64,000 nt of DNA from Ligula intestinalis (lineage: Eukaryota; Platyhelminthes; Cestoda; Diphyllobothriidea; Diphyllobothriidae), in assembly GCA_036362985.1 (NCBI GenBank), contig JAYGXS010000003.1, positions 32,934,339 to 32,998,338 of the forward strand, given 5' to 3'. Of this stretch, positions 38,701 to 46,982 are shown piece after piece. A program made the translations under genes and the position numbers. Under the pieces are notes generated by a model, which saw nothing but the letters and a program-made list of their open reading frames with translations, was not told the DNA's origin and made no database searches. Within the stretch, counting starts at the first letter, position 1; every line of letters starts with the position of its first letter.

Positions 38701-40707
38701 GCAACCACCATAATGTCTGAACTGTTTTTGTTTTCACTCGTTTCTAGGGCATCAGTTTCCAGGACTTCCTTGACTTTAGTCGACTCCTTCGCTCTATTTC
38801 GGACCTGGATACCGCACTGACTTTCCATACTCTAGCCGGCGCTGCGATCGATCCAGACACCTTTCTGCATATGGCCAAGGTCGTCGCGAATGTACACCTC
38901 AGGCCGCACGTCGTTGATGTTGTGTTTACCCTGTTCGATGAAAACGGTACTTCCTTTTAACTATCACTATAGCGAAGTATTTCGATTATTCGTCTTTTTT
39001 TACCTTCATTTTCCCCAGAAGAGGAAGAAGAAGTAGAGGCGATTCCTGGGACCTGGTTATAATTAAGCTGACGTTTCGGAAACTCGTCTCCATCGTCAGA
39101 GCCATGTCCGTTTCCTGCCGTTTGTCTTGAGAGAATGCGTCCTGTCTTAAGTCGGGTTTCATAACGGTGCCTCTTACGCGCGTGTAAATCGATTGGACCG
39201 ATCGATTGGAGGTGGTTGTTTGAATTTCCCTCTTCCTCGCGGGCGACTTCACGGGAATGAGTGCCACCTTTTTTACACGACTCCTGATAATTGAGACTTT
39301 CTTCCTTCGTGAGTTTATGGTCGTTTGCGTCTTTTTCGCCTTTGCGGGCGCACCCACGAGCAATTGTGCCATATCGTTTAGGAGATCCTTGTTCGTTGAC
39401 ACGTTCCTCCTTTGTGGGCGTCGGCCGTCTGTCCTGTTTGCCTTCTTTTGCCTGGCCTGTTGCCCCGTTTCGGGCGGAGGTGAGCCCTGCGCGGAGCGCT
39501 TGGTAGGCCGGATGAAGGTCCATGGCTCTGTTGAGTGTGCCATTGGAGGACCAACTTTCCAATAGTAATCTGGCCATCTTTGTCATTGGCTCGGCCTACT
39601 ATTCTTGCTTTTTCAAAGGCGAAGGTGTGGTTCTCCTGCTGTACATGCTCATAGACCATAGGCAGTTCATTCTTGTATTTGATTGCGAGCTGATGCTCAT
39701 GCAATCTTGTGCCCAGGCGCCTGCCCGTTTCACCAACATACCTTGCATTGCAATTTTGGCATGGTAAGCTGTAGACCACTGACGATTGTTCTGTCAATGG
39801 AAGCGGGTCTTTGGGCTTCATCACTTGCTGTCTGATAGTGGATTCAGGTCTATGGGCCACACCAATCCCAAAAGGTTTAAGGATTCGCGCAGTCGCCTCT
39901 GAAACGTTTTTGATGTAGGGGGTTGCGAGCCAAGTTTTGGCCTCCCACGGGCCCAAGAATGTATTGTGGAAATACTTGACACGTTTTCTGAAGCCTTCTT
40001 TTACATCCGTCGAAGATTCGCTATTTAATAAAGTTGTTTTAGGGTCTCTTTCGGTGCTATTGAAACGACGACTACGTCCTTGCCAAAGTCGTTTTGAACA
40101 AAATTGTTTCTGAAGCTGGGAAAGAAGTATTTTGCGAGTATTTTGCCAACTGCTAGTAATTTGTTCGCCTGATTCACGAACTCTCTCAGACAGGTCTGAT
40201 TATTTGGAAGAGACTGGTCAGTTGTGCCCTTTCTATATAAAATACGAACCCAATTCTACTAGAAGAATTTTAGAAAAGAGCCCAGAACCTCGTATTGCTT
40301 CTTAAACTTCCAGGAACCTCGGATTTATTAGTTGCCGTATTACACTTATTCATTTAGATCATTTAAACCAAGTGTAGTCGGCAAGTTGGGAAACTATGAC
40401 CTTTCATTGAACCGCATCTGAAATACTTACAGGCGACTCATCTCTGATCAGTATAAGTAATATATTTTAATTTAGAATGTTGTCTTGTCGTTTGCATTTT
40501 CATTATCGTGGCCATCGTGCATACGGGTTAAGCTTTTCTTTCTGTTTCCTAGATGACGGCCAACTCAGTTACAAGGAGTTCGTACAAGTGATGAAGAACC
40601 GACTGCTCAGGGGTCTAGACAAACCGATGGACACAGGATTTGTGCGCCTTCTTAGTGCACTAATATACTGCACAAAGCAGGAAATAAAGCACAAACTGGA
40701 AACGTAG
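14518..40707 (+). CDS. MICU1: MICU1-like mitochondrial calcium uptake regulator, nine exons
   Basis: Codes for the EF-hand protein that gates the mitochondrial calcium uniporter from the intermembrane-space side. Seen: exons at 14518-~14753, ~14878-14992, 20447-20647, 23038-23146, 26752-26834, 29127-29324, 38010-38198, 38748-38946 and 40553-40707. Exons 3-9 join in frame at GT-AG sites and follow MICU1 order: a basic [10 protein letters not shown] stretch, [19 protein letters not shown]-hand loop [25 protein letters not shown], a [12 protein letters not shown] segment, and EF-hand loop [12 protein letters not shown] made across the last intron. The N-terminus has a basic, Ser/Arg-rich leader and one hydrophobic segment ([20 protein letters not shown]), as expected for a targeting presequence plus membrane helix. 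The basic stretch and the C-terminal cysteine favour MICU1 over MICU2/3. About 26 kb of genome is spanned, mostly transposon-rich intron. Only the exon 1/exon 2 junction is unresolved. Confidence 0.93.
14878..14992 (+). CDS. MICU1: MICU1 exon 2: basic [10 protein letters not shown] stretch
   Basis: Encodes an acidic/proline stretch ([19 protein letters not shown]) followed by SGFRNRK, matching the MICU1 polybasic region before the conserved [10 protein letters not shown] block. The donor is CGTAAG/GTAGGA at 14992/14993, phase 0, and joins cleanly to exon 3. The start is less certain: AGCAG/AATTTT at 14877/14878 is the nearest acceptor that leaves this frame open, and a TGA lies upstream in the same frame. 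Confidence 0.75.
14993..20446 (+). other. MICU1 intron 2 (5.45 kb)
   Basis: GT-AG bounded. Contains scattered short frames (for example 16035-16247, 16442-16717, 17470-17805) that match no domain I know. No transposon protein recognised. Confidence 0.8.
20447..20647 (+). CDS. MICU1: MICU1 exon 3: N-domain start
   Basis: 67 codons, phase 0 at both ends, acceptor TTTTCTAG and donor AAG/GTAGCT. Encodes [18 protein letters not shown], then [20 protein letters not shown], one of the most conserved blocks of MICU proteins. There is no gap relative to the family. Confidence 0.95.
20648..23037 (+). other. MICU1 intron 3 (2.4 kb)
   Basis: Bounded by AAG/GTAGCT and TTCCAG. No coding or repeat feature recognised. 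Confidence 0.8.
23038..23146 (+). CDS. MICU1: MICU1 exon 4
   Basis: Encodes [19 protein letters not shown] followed by VFLLTVIS, matching the segment before EF-hand 1. Acceptor ATTCCAG, donor TCAA/GTGGGT, ends in phase 1. Joining to exon 5 makes an ACT codon and restores the family's conserved S-T-P. Confidence 0.94.
23147..26751 (+). other. MICU1 intron 4 (3.6 kb)
   Basis: Bounded by GTGGGT and CCCTAG. Holds a diverged direct duplication (23700-23850 and 23935-24100) and otherwise nothing recognised. Confidence 0.8.
23700..24110. repeat. Diverged direct repeat pair in MICU1 intron 4
   Basis: The units at about 23708-23835 and 23943-24098 share GGAATTTAAAGCA, GCGTGCA-TT and a CCAGGACT(C/T)TGGTGGC block followed by CGAACGAGAG/CGAAGAGG in the same order. 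Unit type unknown. Confidence 0.5.
26752..26834 (+). CDS. MICU1: MICU1 exon 5: canonical EF-hand 1
   Basis: Starts after TTCCCTAG and ends at GTC/GTGAGT. Encodes [12 protein letters not shown] and the loop [12 protein letters not shown], with Asp at positions 1 and 5, Asn at 3, Gly at 6 and Glu at 12, so it should bind calcium. Ends in phase 0. Confidence 0.95.
26835..29126 (+). other. MICU1 intron 5 (2.3 kb)
   Basis: GTGAGT to TCGAAG. Holds the tRNA-like inverted-repeat element at 28237-28362. Nothing else recognised. Confidence 0.75.
28237..28362 (-). mobile_element. tRNA-like core flanked by perfect 18-bp inverted repeats, copy 1
   Basis: TAGTTGATCCAATTGTGA at 28237-28254 is repeated exactly inverted at 28345-28362, with TA at both outer ends. 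Inside, on the - strand, is a 78-base tRNA-like unit (28344-28267): acceptor arms CATTTGG/CCAAATG, an A-box-like GAGCTCAAGTGGGC with D-stem GCTC/GAGC, and a perfect B box GGTTCGAATCC within a CGGG/CCCG T-stem. The anticodon arm does not pair well, so this is not a normal tRNA gene. It looks like a tRNA-derived element in MITE-like ends. Confidence 0.8.
29127..29324 (+). CDS. MICU1: MICU1 exon 6: conserved RHRD and FFGAD segments
   Basis: 66 codons, phase 0 at both ends. Encodes [30 protein letters not shown] and a helix ending EITRLE. Acceptor TTTTTCGAAG/GTTCGC and donor GGAG/GTTGGT. Exon 5 to exon 6 reads NEFNV/VRTVIL in frame. Confidence 0.93.
31391..31731 (-). repeat. 3' LTR of the Gypsy element, 341 bp
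   Basis: Ends form the short inverted repeat TGTTATG...CATAACA. On the - strand it directly follows a purine tract (AAAAGAGGGAGG) typical of an LTR-element polypurine tract, and contains TATAAAGGGCTG as a likely promoter. The integrase-region frame runs into it. No matching second LTR is found at the other end of the element. Confidence 0.75.
31732..35700 (-). mobile_element. Ty3/Gypsy-like retrotransposon body in MICU1 intron 6, antisense
   Basis: Order on the - strand fits Gypsy. Gag (35662-34669, two frames) has zinc-knuckle-like [13 protein letters not shown] and [11 protein letters not shown]. Protease follows with VDTASDLTI near 34660. Reverse transcriptase (34406-33756) has [11 protein letters not shown] and [16 protein letters not shown]. 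RNase H (33551-32805) has [14 protein letters not shown]. Integrase (32836-31928) has [19 protein letters not shown] and NGQAEWFV, so its catalytic Asp-Asp-Glu is kept. Breaks: a TAG just before the protease, YLDE instead of YLDD at the RT active site, stops between RT and RNase H, and several frameshifts. Upstream of gag, TGGCGACGCGGCTGAACG is a plausible primer-binding site, but no 5' LTR like the 3' one is present. Inactive. Confidence 0.9.
35997..36278 (-). mobile_element. RTE LINE fragment (C-terminal tail)
   Basis: The frame contains [20 protein letters not shown] and a TKTWFNAVR end, matching the RLRWFGHVL...GGQLKTL tail of the RTE copy at 60 kb. Only this scrap remains. Confidence 0.7.
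37600..37945 (+). mobile_element. LINE B scrap with flanking duplicated segments
   Basis: Frame at about 37718-37850 reads [14 protein letters not shown], a stop, then [13 protein letters not shown], the family's PHLEYCVQ...VQRRATK motif. Segments at about 37635-37725 and 37850-37940 are diverged direct repeats (GCCAATC, GCAGCTGTTT, AGAGCA-GTT in order). Confidence 0.65.
38010..38198 (+). CDS. MICU1: MICU1 exon 7, with an acidic insert
   Basis: 63 codons, phase 0. Starts at ATTTCTAG/TTTGAACG and encodes [16 protein letters not shown], matching the family's FERHDPVDGRITERQF. It then continues through a basic helix ([13 protein letters not shown]) into the acidic tract [19 protein letters not shown], where human MICU1 has only a few residues (KEGKG). 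Donor CCTAAG/GTAAGC. Confidence 0.94.
38199..38747 (+). other. MICU1 intron 7 (549 bp)
   Basis: GTAAGC to TTTCTAG. The shortest intron of the gene apart from the unresolved intron 1; about a fifth of it is the tRNA-like element. Confidence 0.8.
38392..38506 (-). mobile_element. tRNA-like core flanked by inverted repeats, copy 2
   Basis: The outer ends read TTGAACCCAGTT (38392-38403) and, inverted, TTGAACCAATTT (38495-38506), close to the TTGATCCAATT end of copy 1. The core on the - strand (38485-38416) has acceptor arms GTTCTCG/CGAGAAC, an A-box-like GCAGCTCAGTTAGC, a possible anticodon stem AGCC/GGCT around a seven-base loop, and B box GGTTCGAATTC. The D-stem is imperfect (GCTC/GTAC). Tract AAAAAAA lies just inside the left end, as in copy 1. 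Confidence 0.75.
38748..38946 (+). CDS. MICU1: MICU1 exon 8: C-domain
   Basis: 66 codons plus one base. Encodes [34 protein letters not shown] and the start of EF-hand 2 (VVFTLFDEN). Acceptor GTTTCTAG, donor AACG/GTACTT. The last base pairs with exon 9 to give the GAT codon inside the calcium-binding loop. Confidence 0.94.
38947..40552 (+). other. MICU1 intron 8 (1.6 kb)
   Basis: GTACTT to TTCCTAG. Most of the 5' two thirds is the antisense Penelope-like fragment; 39961-40552 shows nothing recognisable. Confidence 0.8.
38957..39960 (-). mobile_element. Penelope-like element fragment with GIY-YIG domain, in MICU1 intron 8
   Basis: The frame 39956-39378 carries [20 protein letters not shown] and [11 protein letters not shown], then VGRANDKDG, the GIY-YIG endonuclease region that follows reverse transcriptase in Penelope-like elements. 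The family continuation ([20 protein letters not shown]) lies in a second frame (39586-38957), so a frameshift near 39570 breaks it. No reverse transcriptase is present. Antisense to MICU1. Confidence 0.82.
40553..40707 (+). CDS. MICU1: MICU1 exon 9: EF-hand 2 and C-terminus
   Basis: Completes the loop [12 protein letters not shown] (Asp 1, Asn 3, Asp 5, Gly 6, Glu 12), then [20 protein letters not shown] and a C-terminal helix with a cysteine (ALIYCTKQE) in register with the MICU1 cysteine known to bond to MICU2. TAG stop at 40705-40707. Acceptor TTTCCTAG. Confidence 0.94.
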
Positions 40708-41110
40708 GCACCCCGCCTCGGCTTTTTCAATCCAAGACTATCACACTTTTTTGTCTTTCCTTGTCTTACTTTACCCCTCTTTTCAACACCCACCTCCTGG
40801 ACACCATCCACGTAATCTATCACGTTTTTTATTCGCAAATGCTCTTAAGATTGCTTCCAGTTTCCATTATGGTAATAACAATAGCGGCAGAGAGCCGTGC
40901 CCTTTCTTGTACTTTGCGGTTACCCTAGGAATAATAATTTCTTCGCCTAAGCCTTTCTTTTGTTCTCGGATACATCTTCATAGCTGTGGAGATGTAAAAA
41001 CAAACAATTTGAATTGTTTGAGAGGGAGATAATAGCTCGCTGGAGCAGGTGCGTTGCGTTGCTGGCGTTTTGGAGAGCTTGGCTAGTTCTCCCTTACAAA
41101 TTATTTACTG

Positions 41111-41116
41111 AATAAA
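41111..41116 (+). terminator. Candidate MICU1 poly(A) signal
   Basis: AATAAA about 400 bases after the MICU1 stop, the first canonical signal seen downstream. It implies a 3' UTR of about 420 bases. Confidence 0.45.
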
Positions 41117-41666
41117 ATCGAGCATACAGTTATATGGCATATCGAGCTAACCGACGTTTGTTTTCGCCTTCCCACGTCGCCTCAACCGTGTAGTGGACGC
41201 CTAGAGGGCTCAGCAACGGTTTGCGTTCTTACTTATGACCTCAATGAAAGGTAGTTGTGACAGTCGTTCGGTCTGCCGAGACCTCTACTTCCCCGTTGGG
41301 TGAACTTGTTGCCACAACATCACAGTTAGATTCCGTCTTTTCCTAGTCTTTGTTTAGCTAATGAAGGAGAGAGTTCTAAGCTAGATTACAATTTATTGGA
41401 AGAATGGGCATCGAAAACCACGTTTTAATTGTGATTTCTTCTATCTTGCACTTTTGACGAAGCAGTAGGAAACGATTCAAGATGTCGGTATCAGGTTGAG
41501 CAGCCAGGATACGGTAAGTGCTTCTTCCACTTACTTTCCCGACACTCGACCTGAAACAGCGTATGTCCACATAAAAACAAAAGGTCTCTTTGTATGCAAA
41601 GGCATTATTTTTTTGGAAATCAGGCCTCACGCAAAACCTCCAGATTCTGAGCTTACAAGTTAGTGT
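41117..41666. other. No gene recognised
   Basis: Follows the candidate MICU1 poly(A) signal. No domain or repeat seen. Confidence 0.4.
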
Positions 41667-42250
41667 TTGAACAGTGACATGTATGCGATCTACACCCACG
41701 GTTTGACGACTGTCCTTCGAGTGGAGTATAGCGACTTCTTTTCGATTGAGACAGACCGCACTCGCTACGAAAACTCCACAGCTACTTATCTGCTTCTCTC
41801 GCTAATGATGGGTTCGAGCGAGAATCCGGAATTTCAAGCCAATAAACTTCTTGTTCCAGTGATCGCATCCTCTTTCTTCTGAACTGCTACCTAGAACTAG
41901 CCTGTTCGCTTTTATAATAAAACACGACCATATTGAATAAATTTATGTTCTGTGATCGCATAACCACTACGGATTATAAATACTGCGCATCCTGTGCATG
42001 TATTACTTTTATCTGGGATTGTCGCTGATGGGTTTGAGCGAGAATCCGGAACGACAGCCCAATAAATTTCTTGTTCCAATAGTCGTACCTTCTGTATTGC
42101 AAGGATTACCCAGGCCATCCAAGTAAAAGAACTGAGGTGGTTTGGGCTCCTTCATTTTCAACCTCACGAGCTGGGTGTTACGGCCCTCGACCCAGAACCG
42201 TTACGCGACTGGAAGTATCGAAGAGGGGATCAGCTGAAATCCGGACTTGG
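41667..42250 (+). mobile_element. RTE LINE tail fragments, partly duplicated
   Basis: The frame at 41690-41780 reads TTVLRVEYSDFFSIETDRTRYEN, and about 42095-42240 reads KELRWFG, HELGVTALDPEPL and RRGDQLKSG; both match adjacent parts of the RTE tail at 60358-59933. Between them a unit of about 100 bases occurs twice (about 41797-41900 and 42020-42115; shared GATGGGTT(C/T)GAGCGAGAATCC). Confidence 0.7.
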
Positions 42251-44480
42251 CCTGATTCATCAAGACATGAAATTGGTTCCCGTACCTTCGGTACTCGTCT
42301 TTGGCCAAAAGGATCAGTTGGACAGTCCAGATCTTCTGCTGCGGATCGTTAAGCATCCTACAGTAGTTAAACCTGAGTACATTGTCGAATGCTTAATTTA
42401 CAGAAACTGGATGACTTCTATGTGCAGTCCAGTGAGTAGGTTGCAGATGATCTGATGATGAGTTCGATAATGAATCTGAGACGTCAGGTGAATAAAGCTC
42501 CTGCGTGGTTCAGTTCTCACAAATCGACCTCCTGACGTATGTACTTGTTGCCATCGAATCGTCCGAGCATTTAAGTGCCAGTAAAGCTAGAGGTAGCATT
42601 TCCTTCAAAACGATGAGAACCTACGCTCAGTGGTGGGTTTCTCCCTCAAATATCCCCCATGTAACTGGTTCCATTGTCTTCTGATGGGATCCATATATTA
42701 ATAGGAACAGTCGGCGCAGAGGATTTTGTAATTGTCATTTGACTCGTCTCATGGAATTCACAGGTCCTTTATGCGGTTGCTTCAGATAGCAAGTATCGGC
42801 AAACGTTGCGTGACGATAGTGAGGTCTTAAACTAGACTTTCAGTGGCCACTAAGATAAGAGTCGGTACTCCGCCCCATACTTGATCTGTCCAGATACCGC
42901 AAGAGACTTAAGCTAGCATACTATGCTCGTCTTCCAAGTAGTTAGACTCAAGTAGTCCTTCAACCGGAAAGATGGGCGAGTACCAGCTAGATAAAAAGAA
43001 GCCACAATTACACATCTGGCCTCGTTTTTAAGGGCTGGACTTGAGTTTAACCGGAACAGGATGCATATCCTAGGCTGTCAGTCGGCTTACTATATTTAAA
43101 CAGATTACTCTTCTTACCAACAGGTTTCAGGAGTTTTGTGCCGTTTCTATTGCAGTAGAAAGTCACTAAGGTCTCACTTAGAGGCGGTACCTTCAGGAAA
43201 TGATCATAAAAGGGGACCCGTGGCAAACATTCGAGGGGGGCGTTATGCTGTAATTTAATAACTGCGGTTTACCGCTTAAGTCTAACGCTCGGATTGAATG
43301 TTCCAGAATGATTCGGCGTGACTATTCAGGAACCTGACTCCTGCCTCTTTGTTGATGCATTAAGATCCGGTTATAAAAATTTCAACTACTTTAAGCAATC
43401 GTATAGACGTAGGTGAATTCACAGATCTGCACCGAGTTCAAAGATTAATTTGTAAGAAAACTTGTAATTTCAAAACTGGTATATCAGCCAGAACGCACAC
43501 AGGGAATACTGAGGGACTCGTAGATGAGCCGGACTCTTCGCGGCTGTGGCAAGTAGCGACAGAACGTCGGCAAAACACATGTCTGGGCTTTTACTTATTA
43601 CCTGTGCTGCCAATATATTATGCCGTAAGTTAATTCACTTGTTTAATATCTATACTGTTCACCATGTGCCGTCGTCACAGGGCTCTAATTCACCAAGTGC
43701 TCGAATCGTGCATTTTGCGTCATCACGGCCTCTGCAGCATACCGAAGCGAGACTGTTAGATTTGCTCGTGTATCTTCTGAACAGCTGCTACAGAGAGTCT
43801 TCGAAGGATATAAGAATTCTAATGATTAGGATGATTAACAATATGTGAAGAGAAACTTGATCACGATCCTAAAGGCCGCTGTAACACATGCTAACAATAC
43901 ATGTGAACATGCGAGTCCCAGAAAGTAATTCTTAACGTGACATATTAACGTTTCACAACATCCGAATGTGGCCCGTAGCGCTGTTGAGTCGAGAAACTGG
44001 AGGATATAAACAGGAGAGTCAGAACTACAAAGGTCTAACAAAGATGGAATTAAATCTACTTCCAACTTTTCAGTAGGCCGATTTTCCGCCCACAGACACG
44101 CCCTTGGTTATGTTAATCAGTAGGAGTTGGCCCTCATAGCTTTCTTGCTCTATAGGCTTCATTTTTAGTCCTTTGGTCCTTACCACAACCTTTTCACCTA
44201 CATTTCTTCAGTAAGACAAATATACGTGGCTTTACTTTACTTCTTATTGCGCAGCTATAACGCATCCATACAGCCCCTGGTGTGCCCCACCCTTTCATTT
44301 CCCGTTAACAACGAGCCTCGTAAGATACTTCAAATTGGGACTTCTGTCATTTGAAACGAAGATCATAGAGTGGGCCATAACTAAGCCAAAGGTGCTCTTC
44401 AGCTTCATCAACAGCAGGCTAAAAAACAAAGACAGTCGCAGTACTAAAAAGTGAAAATAACGAATAAATTATTGGCAAGC
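42251..44480. other. No gene recognised
   Basis: Only short frames without known domains, including a 100-codon frame at 43546-43848 that I cannot assign. Confidence 0.4.
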
Positions 44481-45770
44481 CTGAAAAGGCAGAACATCTG
44501 TTTTCACTGAGAAACTGCATTTTAATCCGACAGACTTCCACGCAGAGAGTAACGGCAGAATCATGGAGGACCCCCATTTCACAGATGTGAGGAAAGAACT
44601 TCTTGCGCTCAATGAAGCTAAGTCTCCGGGTCCAGATAAAATACCAGCAAAAGTGCTGCAAGAACTGGCTTCGGAACTTTCCAGACCACTTACGCACATT
44701 TTTTTAGCTGTCCTTTGATCGAGGCCTCCTCCAATCCGATTAGAAAGTTGTGAACATATACCCTTTTCACAAGGGTGGATCCAGAACCGGCGCGAACAAC
44801 TATCGACCAGTGAGCCTTACTTGCATTTGTTGCGAAGTAATGGAAAGGATTATTTAAATGGCCACCACGAAGTTTCTCGAAAAAAAATATTTCTTTGACG
44901 GTGCCCAAAACGGATTTCGAGGGAACCACTCCTGCCTGACGAATATGCTTTATTCAATGGAGCAGTGTTCCAAGTCATTAGACGAGAATACTTCTGTCGA
45001 TGTTGTTTATATAGACTTTAAAAAAGCCTTCAATAGTGTCCCACACAAACGGCTACTCTACAAGGTTGGGAAATGCGGGATAAGGGGGGAATTTACTAAA
45101 TTAAGGTGATTTACTCATAGGCAGATCGCAGTCTGTGTGCGTTGGAAACTCGAAATCCTCTTCAGTGCCAGTTGTTAGTAGAGTGCGTCAGGGCTCCGTT
45201 CTTGGGCCATTATTGTTCTTAATCTACGTCAATGACTGTAGGCATGGCCTCGTCGGCAATGGAGTCCTGTTTGCAGATTATATTAAGATATGGCAACCCA
45301 TCAGAAACACTTGTGCTGAACAAACTCTGCAAGAAGGACTTGACAGCCTCGGTGAATGGTCCAAAAATGGTTAATGCGGTTTAACTTTGGAAGGTATGTC
45401 CCATTGCAGCTCAAAACGAAAAAGGCGAGCGCGACGGGCGACTCTCAGAGCTACATACTTGATGGCAGATGCCTGTCGAACGTTACCGAACAAAAAGACT
45501 TATGAAATACTATTGTGCACTCCCTGAAGTCGTCTTTGCGGTGTGTTAGCGCTGCCAAGAGGGCGAACAGTGTTCTGTTTGCCACTAAGCGAACTTTTGT
45601 CGACGCTTCAAGCAAACAAGGACACACGTTGCTGGGAGACACAAAAGGCCGTATAAGTGACGCGGACAATACGAAGAAACACGGGCGTCCAGCTAAGGCT
45701 AAGAGACTTGCCAATACAAAAGTTGTAAAAAGTGCAAAATGTAAAGGTATAATAAAACTGAAATAATAGG
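44480..45770 (+). mobile_element. LINE B (CR1-like), truncated copy
   Basis: Starts in the reverse transcriptase: ALNEAKSPGPDKIPAKVLQE near 44600, NGFRGNHSCLTN, VDVVYIDFKKAFNSVPHKRL (44990-45050), VRQGSVLGPLLFLIYVND and VLFADYIKI, where the catalytic FADD has become FADY. Then AAKRANSVLFATKRTF near 45550. Stops and shifts break the frame. AATAAA near 45750 may mark its end. Confidence 0.85.
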
Positions 45771-45876
45771 CAAATGCAGGAGCACGAGGACAGAATTAGG
45801 AGAAAGATCGAAAGCTAGGCCGAGGTAAATCACAAAGACACAGGAAAACGACAACGGCAGGAATGGATCGATATTA

Positions 45877-46305
45877 TCATTCAAGAGCTGAGAGGAGCAT
45901 TAGCTGCTTCAAAACTTTTGTCTGACTTGTTTCACGTATTTCACCGGCAAGGAACATTTCATCAACAACCGTGTAAACCTTGTAGAAATTGAACACAAGA
46001 TCCAGCTCGCAAACATTGTGAAACAGTTCATTTAAGACTTCCACGAAATTGTGGATGGCTTCTAGGTGGGCAAGACTGTTATCCATCACATCGACGCAGA
46101 TGCAGAAGTAGAGGCCCGCATAACGTCGGTATACAATCTTGTAGTTGCGAAACTCCACAAAATTGGTATGCTTTACATCGCGCACTGTGATGAGTGCGTG
46201 CGCCTCTTCGATAAGCTTCTGTTTTTCAGCATCGGCCAAATTCATGTACCACTTGGCCAGCCTGGTTTTGCCAGCTCGATTTTGAATAAGAATAAATCGG
46301 ATCAT
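45877..46305 (-). CDS. AP2S1: AP-2 complex subunit sigma, intronless
   Basis: Small sigma chain of the AP-2 adaptor that links cargo and membrane to clathrin at the plasma membrane; sigma helps bind dileucine signals. The 142-codon frame equals the usual AP2S1 length and starts [20 protein letters not shown]. Other family blocks follow in order: [52 protein letters not shown] and [16 protein letters not shown], ending in LSALE. There is no stop, frameshift or gap. The frame is open 70 codons further upstream, but that part resembles no AP2S1, so the start at 46305 is chosen. There is no intron, and no poly(A) tract (T run on the + strand) is seen just past the stop, so retrocopy versus native single-exon gene is undecided. 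It lies next to LINE B debris. Confidence 0.93.
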   Translation of the reverse strand: MIRFILIQNRAGKTRLAKWYMNLADAEKQKLIEEAHALITVRDVKHTNFVEFRNYKIVYRRYAGLYFCICVDVMDNSLAHLEAIHNFVEVLNELFHNVCELDLVFNFYKVYTVVDEMFLAGEIRETSQTKVLKQLMLLSALE

Positions 46306-46529
46306 CCGGTGCGCATGAAAGACAACGACGATCGAGGTGTGTTCAAGGTAGCAGACTGAAATGAGAATCGAAACATGGTCAAAAAAGCACGCAAATACAA
46401 GGGGTTTATAAATAGTCAGGCTAACGAATAGATGGTGATTTGCCTGTGAAAACCTAATTCGATTCAGGGTGAGCCGGGATTTATTGAAATCACTCATGTA
46501 AAAATCCCAATTCACTTTATTAGAAGTAA

Positions 46530-46980
46530 AGGGGGAGTTGGCGCGGGTTTCGACCGCCTATATATGTGATGATGAACTAGAAAACCAGGGCTACCTTTGT
46601 TCAGACCACTTAAAGATAGCAAAACAATTGGAAAAAACATGCGGATTAAAAAATAGATCCGGAGGACGAAGCCTACCTATGAGTTTGACTACAGGTTTTT
46701 CAGTGCGTCAACAGGGGATTAACAGTCACCGCCCGAGTACCTGTCCCTGTGGAGCACACGGTGGACATAGTCGGTATCGACGGTCGAACTGTCGCCGAGT
46801 ACCGATACGAAAAGTGCGCTGCACATAGAATCTGATGGATCATAAAGTAGTATGATACAGTGAATTTTTCCTGCCATACAAGATGGCTTTCTCCGCCACC
46901 AAATTTCGAATCTGGGCGCCATAAGAAACCGTTTCTCTATGTAATCATGTTAACAAAACAACCCCTGTTTGGTGACCCAC
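46530..46980. other. No gene recognised
   Basis: Includes a 96-codon + frame with a short Cys/His/Arg-rich end (STCPCGAHGGHSRYRR) that I cannot place in a family. Confidence 0.4.
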
Positions 46981-46982
46981 GA

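Noticed and set aside
38986..39543. Long Lys/Arg-rich frame as a separate gene
   Set aside because: It is a shadow and extension frame of the Penelope-like fragment.
46306..46515. 70-codon upstream extension of the AP2S1 frame
   Set aside because: The protein family starts at MIRFILIQ; the extension is hydrophobic, unlike any sigma chain, and is probably a chance open stretch.
46538..46828. 96-codon frame with a Cys/His cluster
   Set aside because: Spacing does not fit a zinc finger and no family was recognised.
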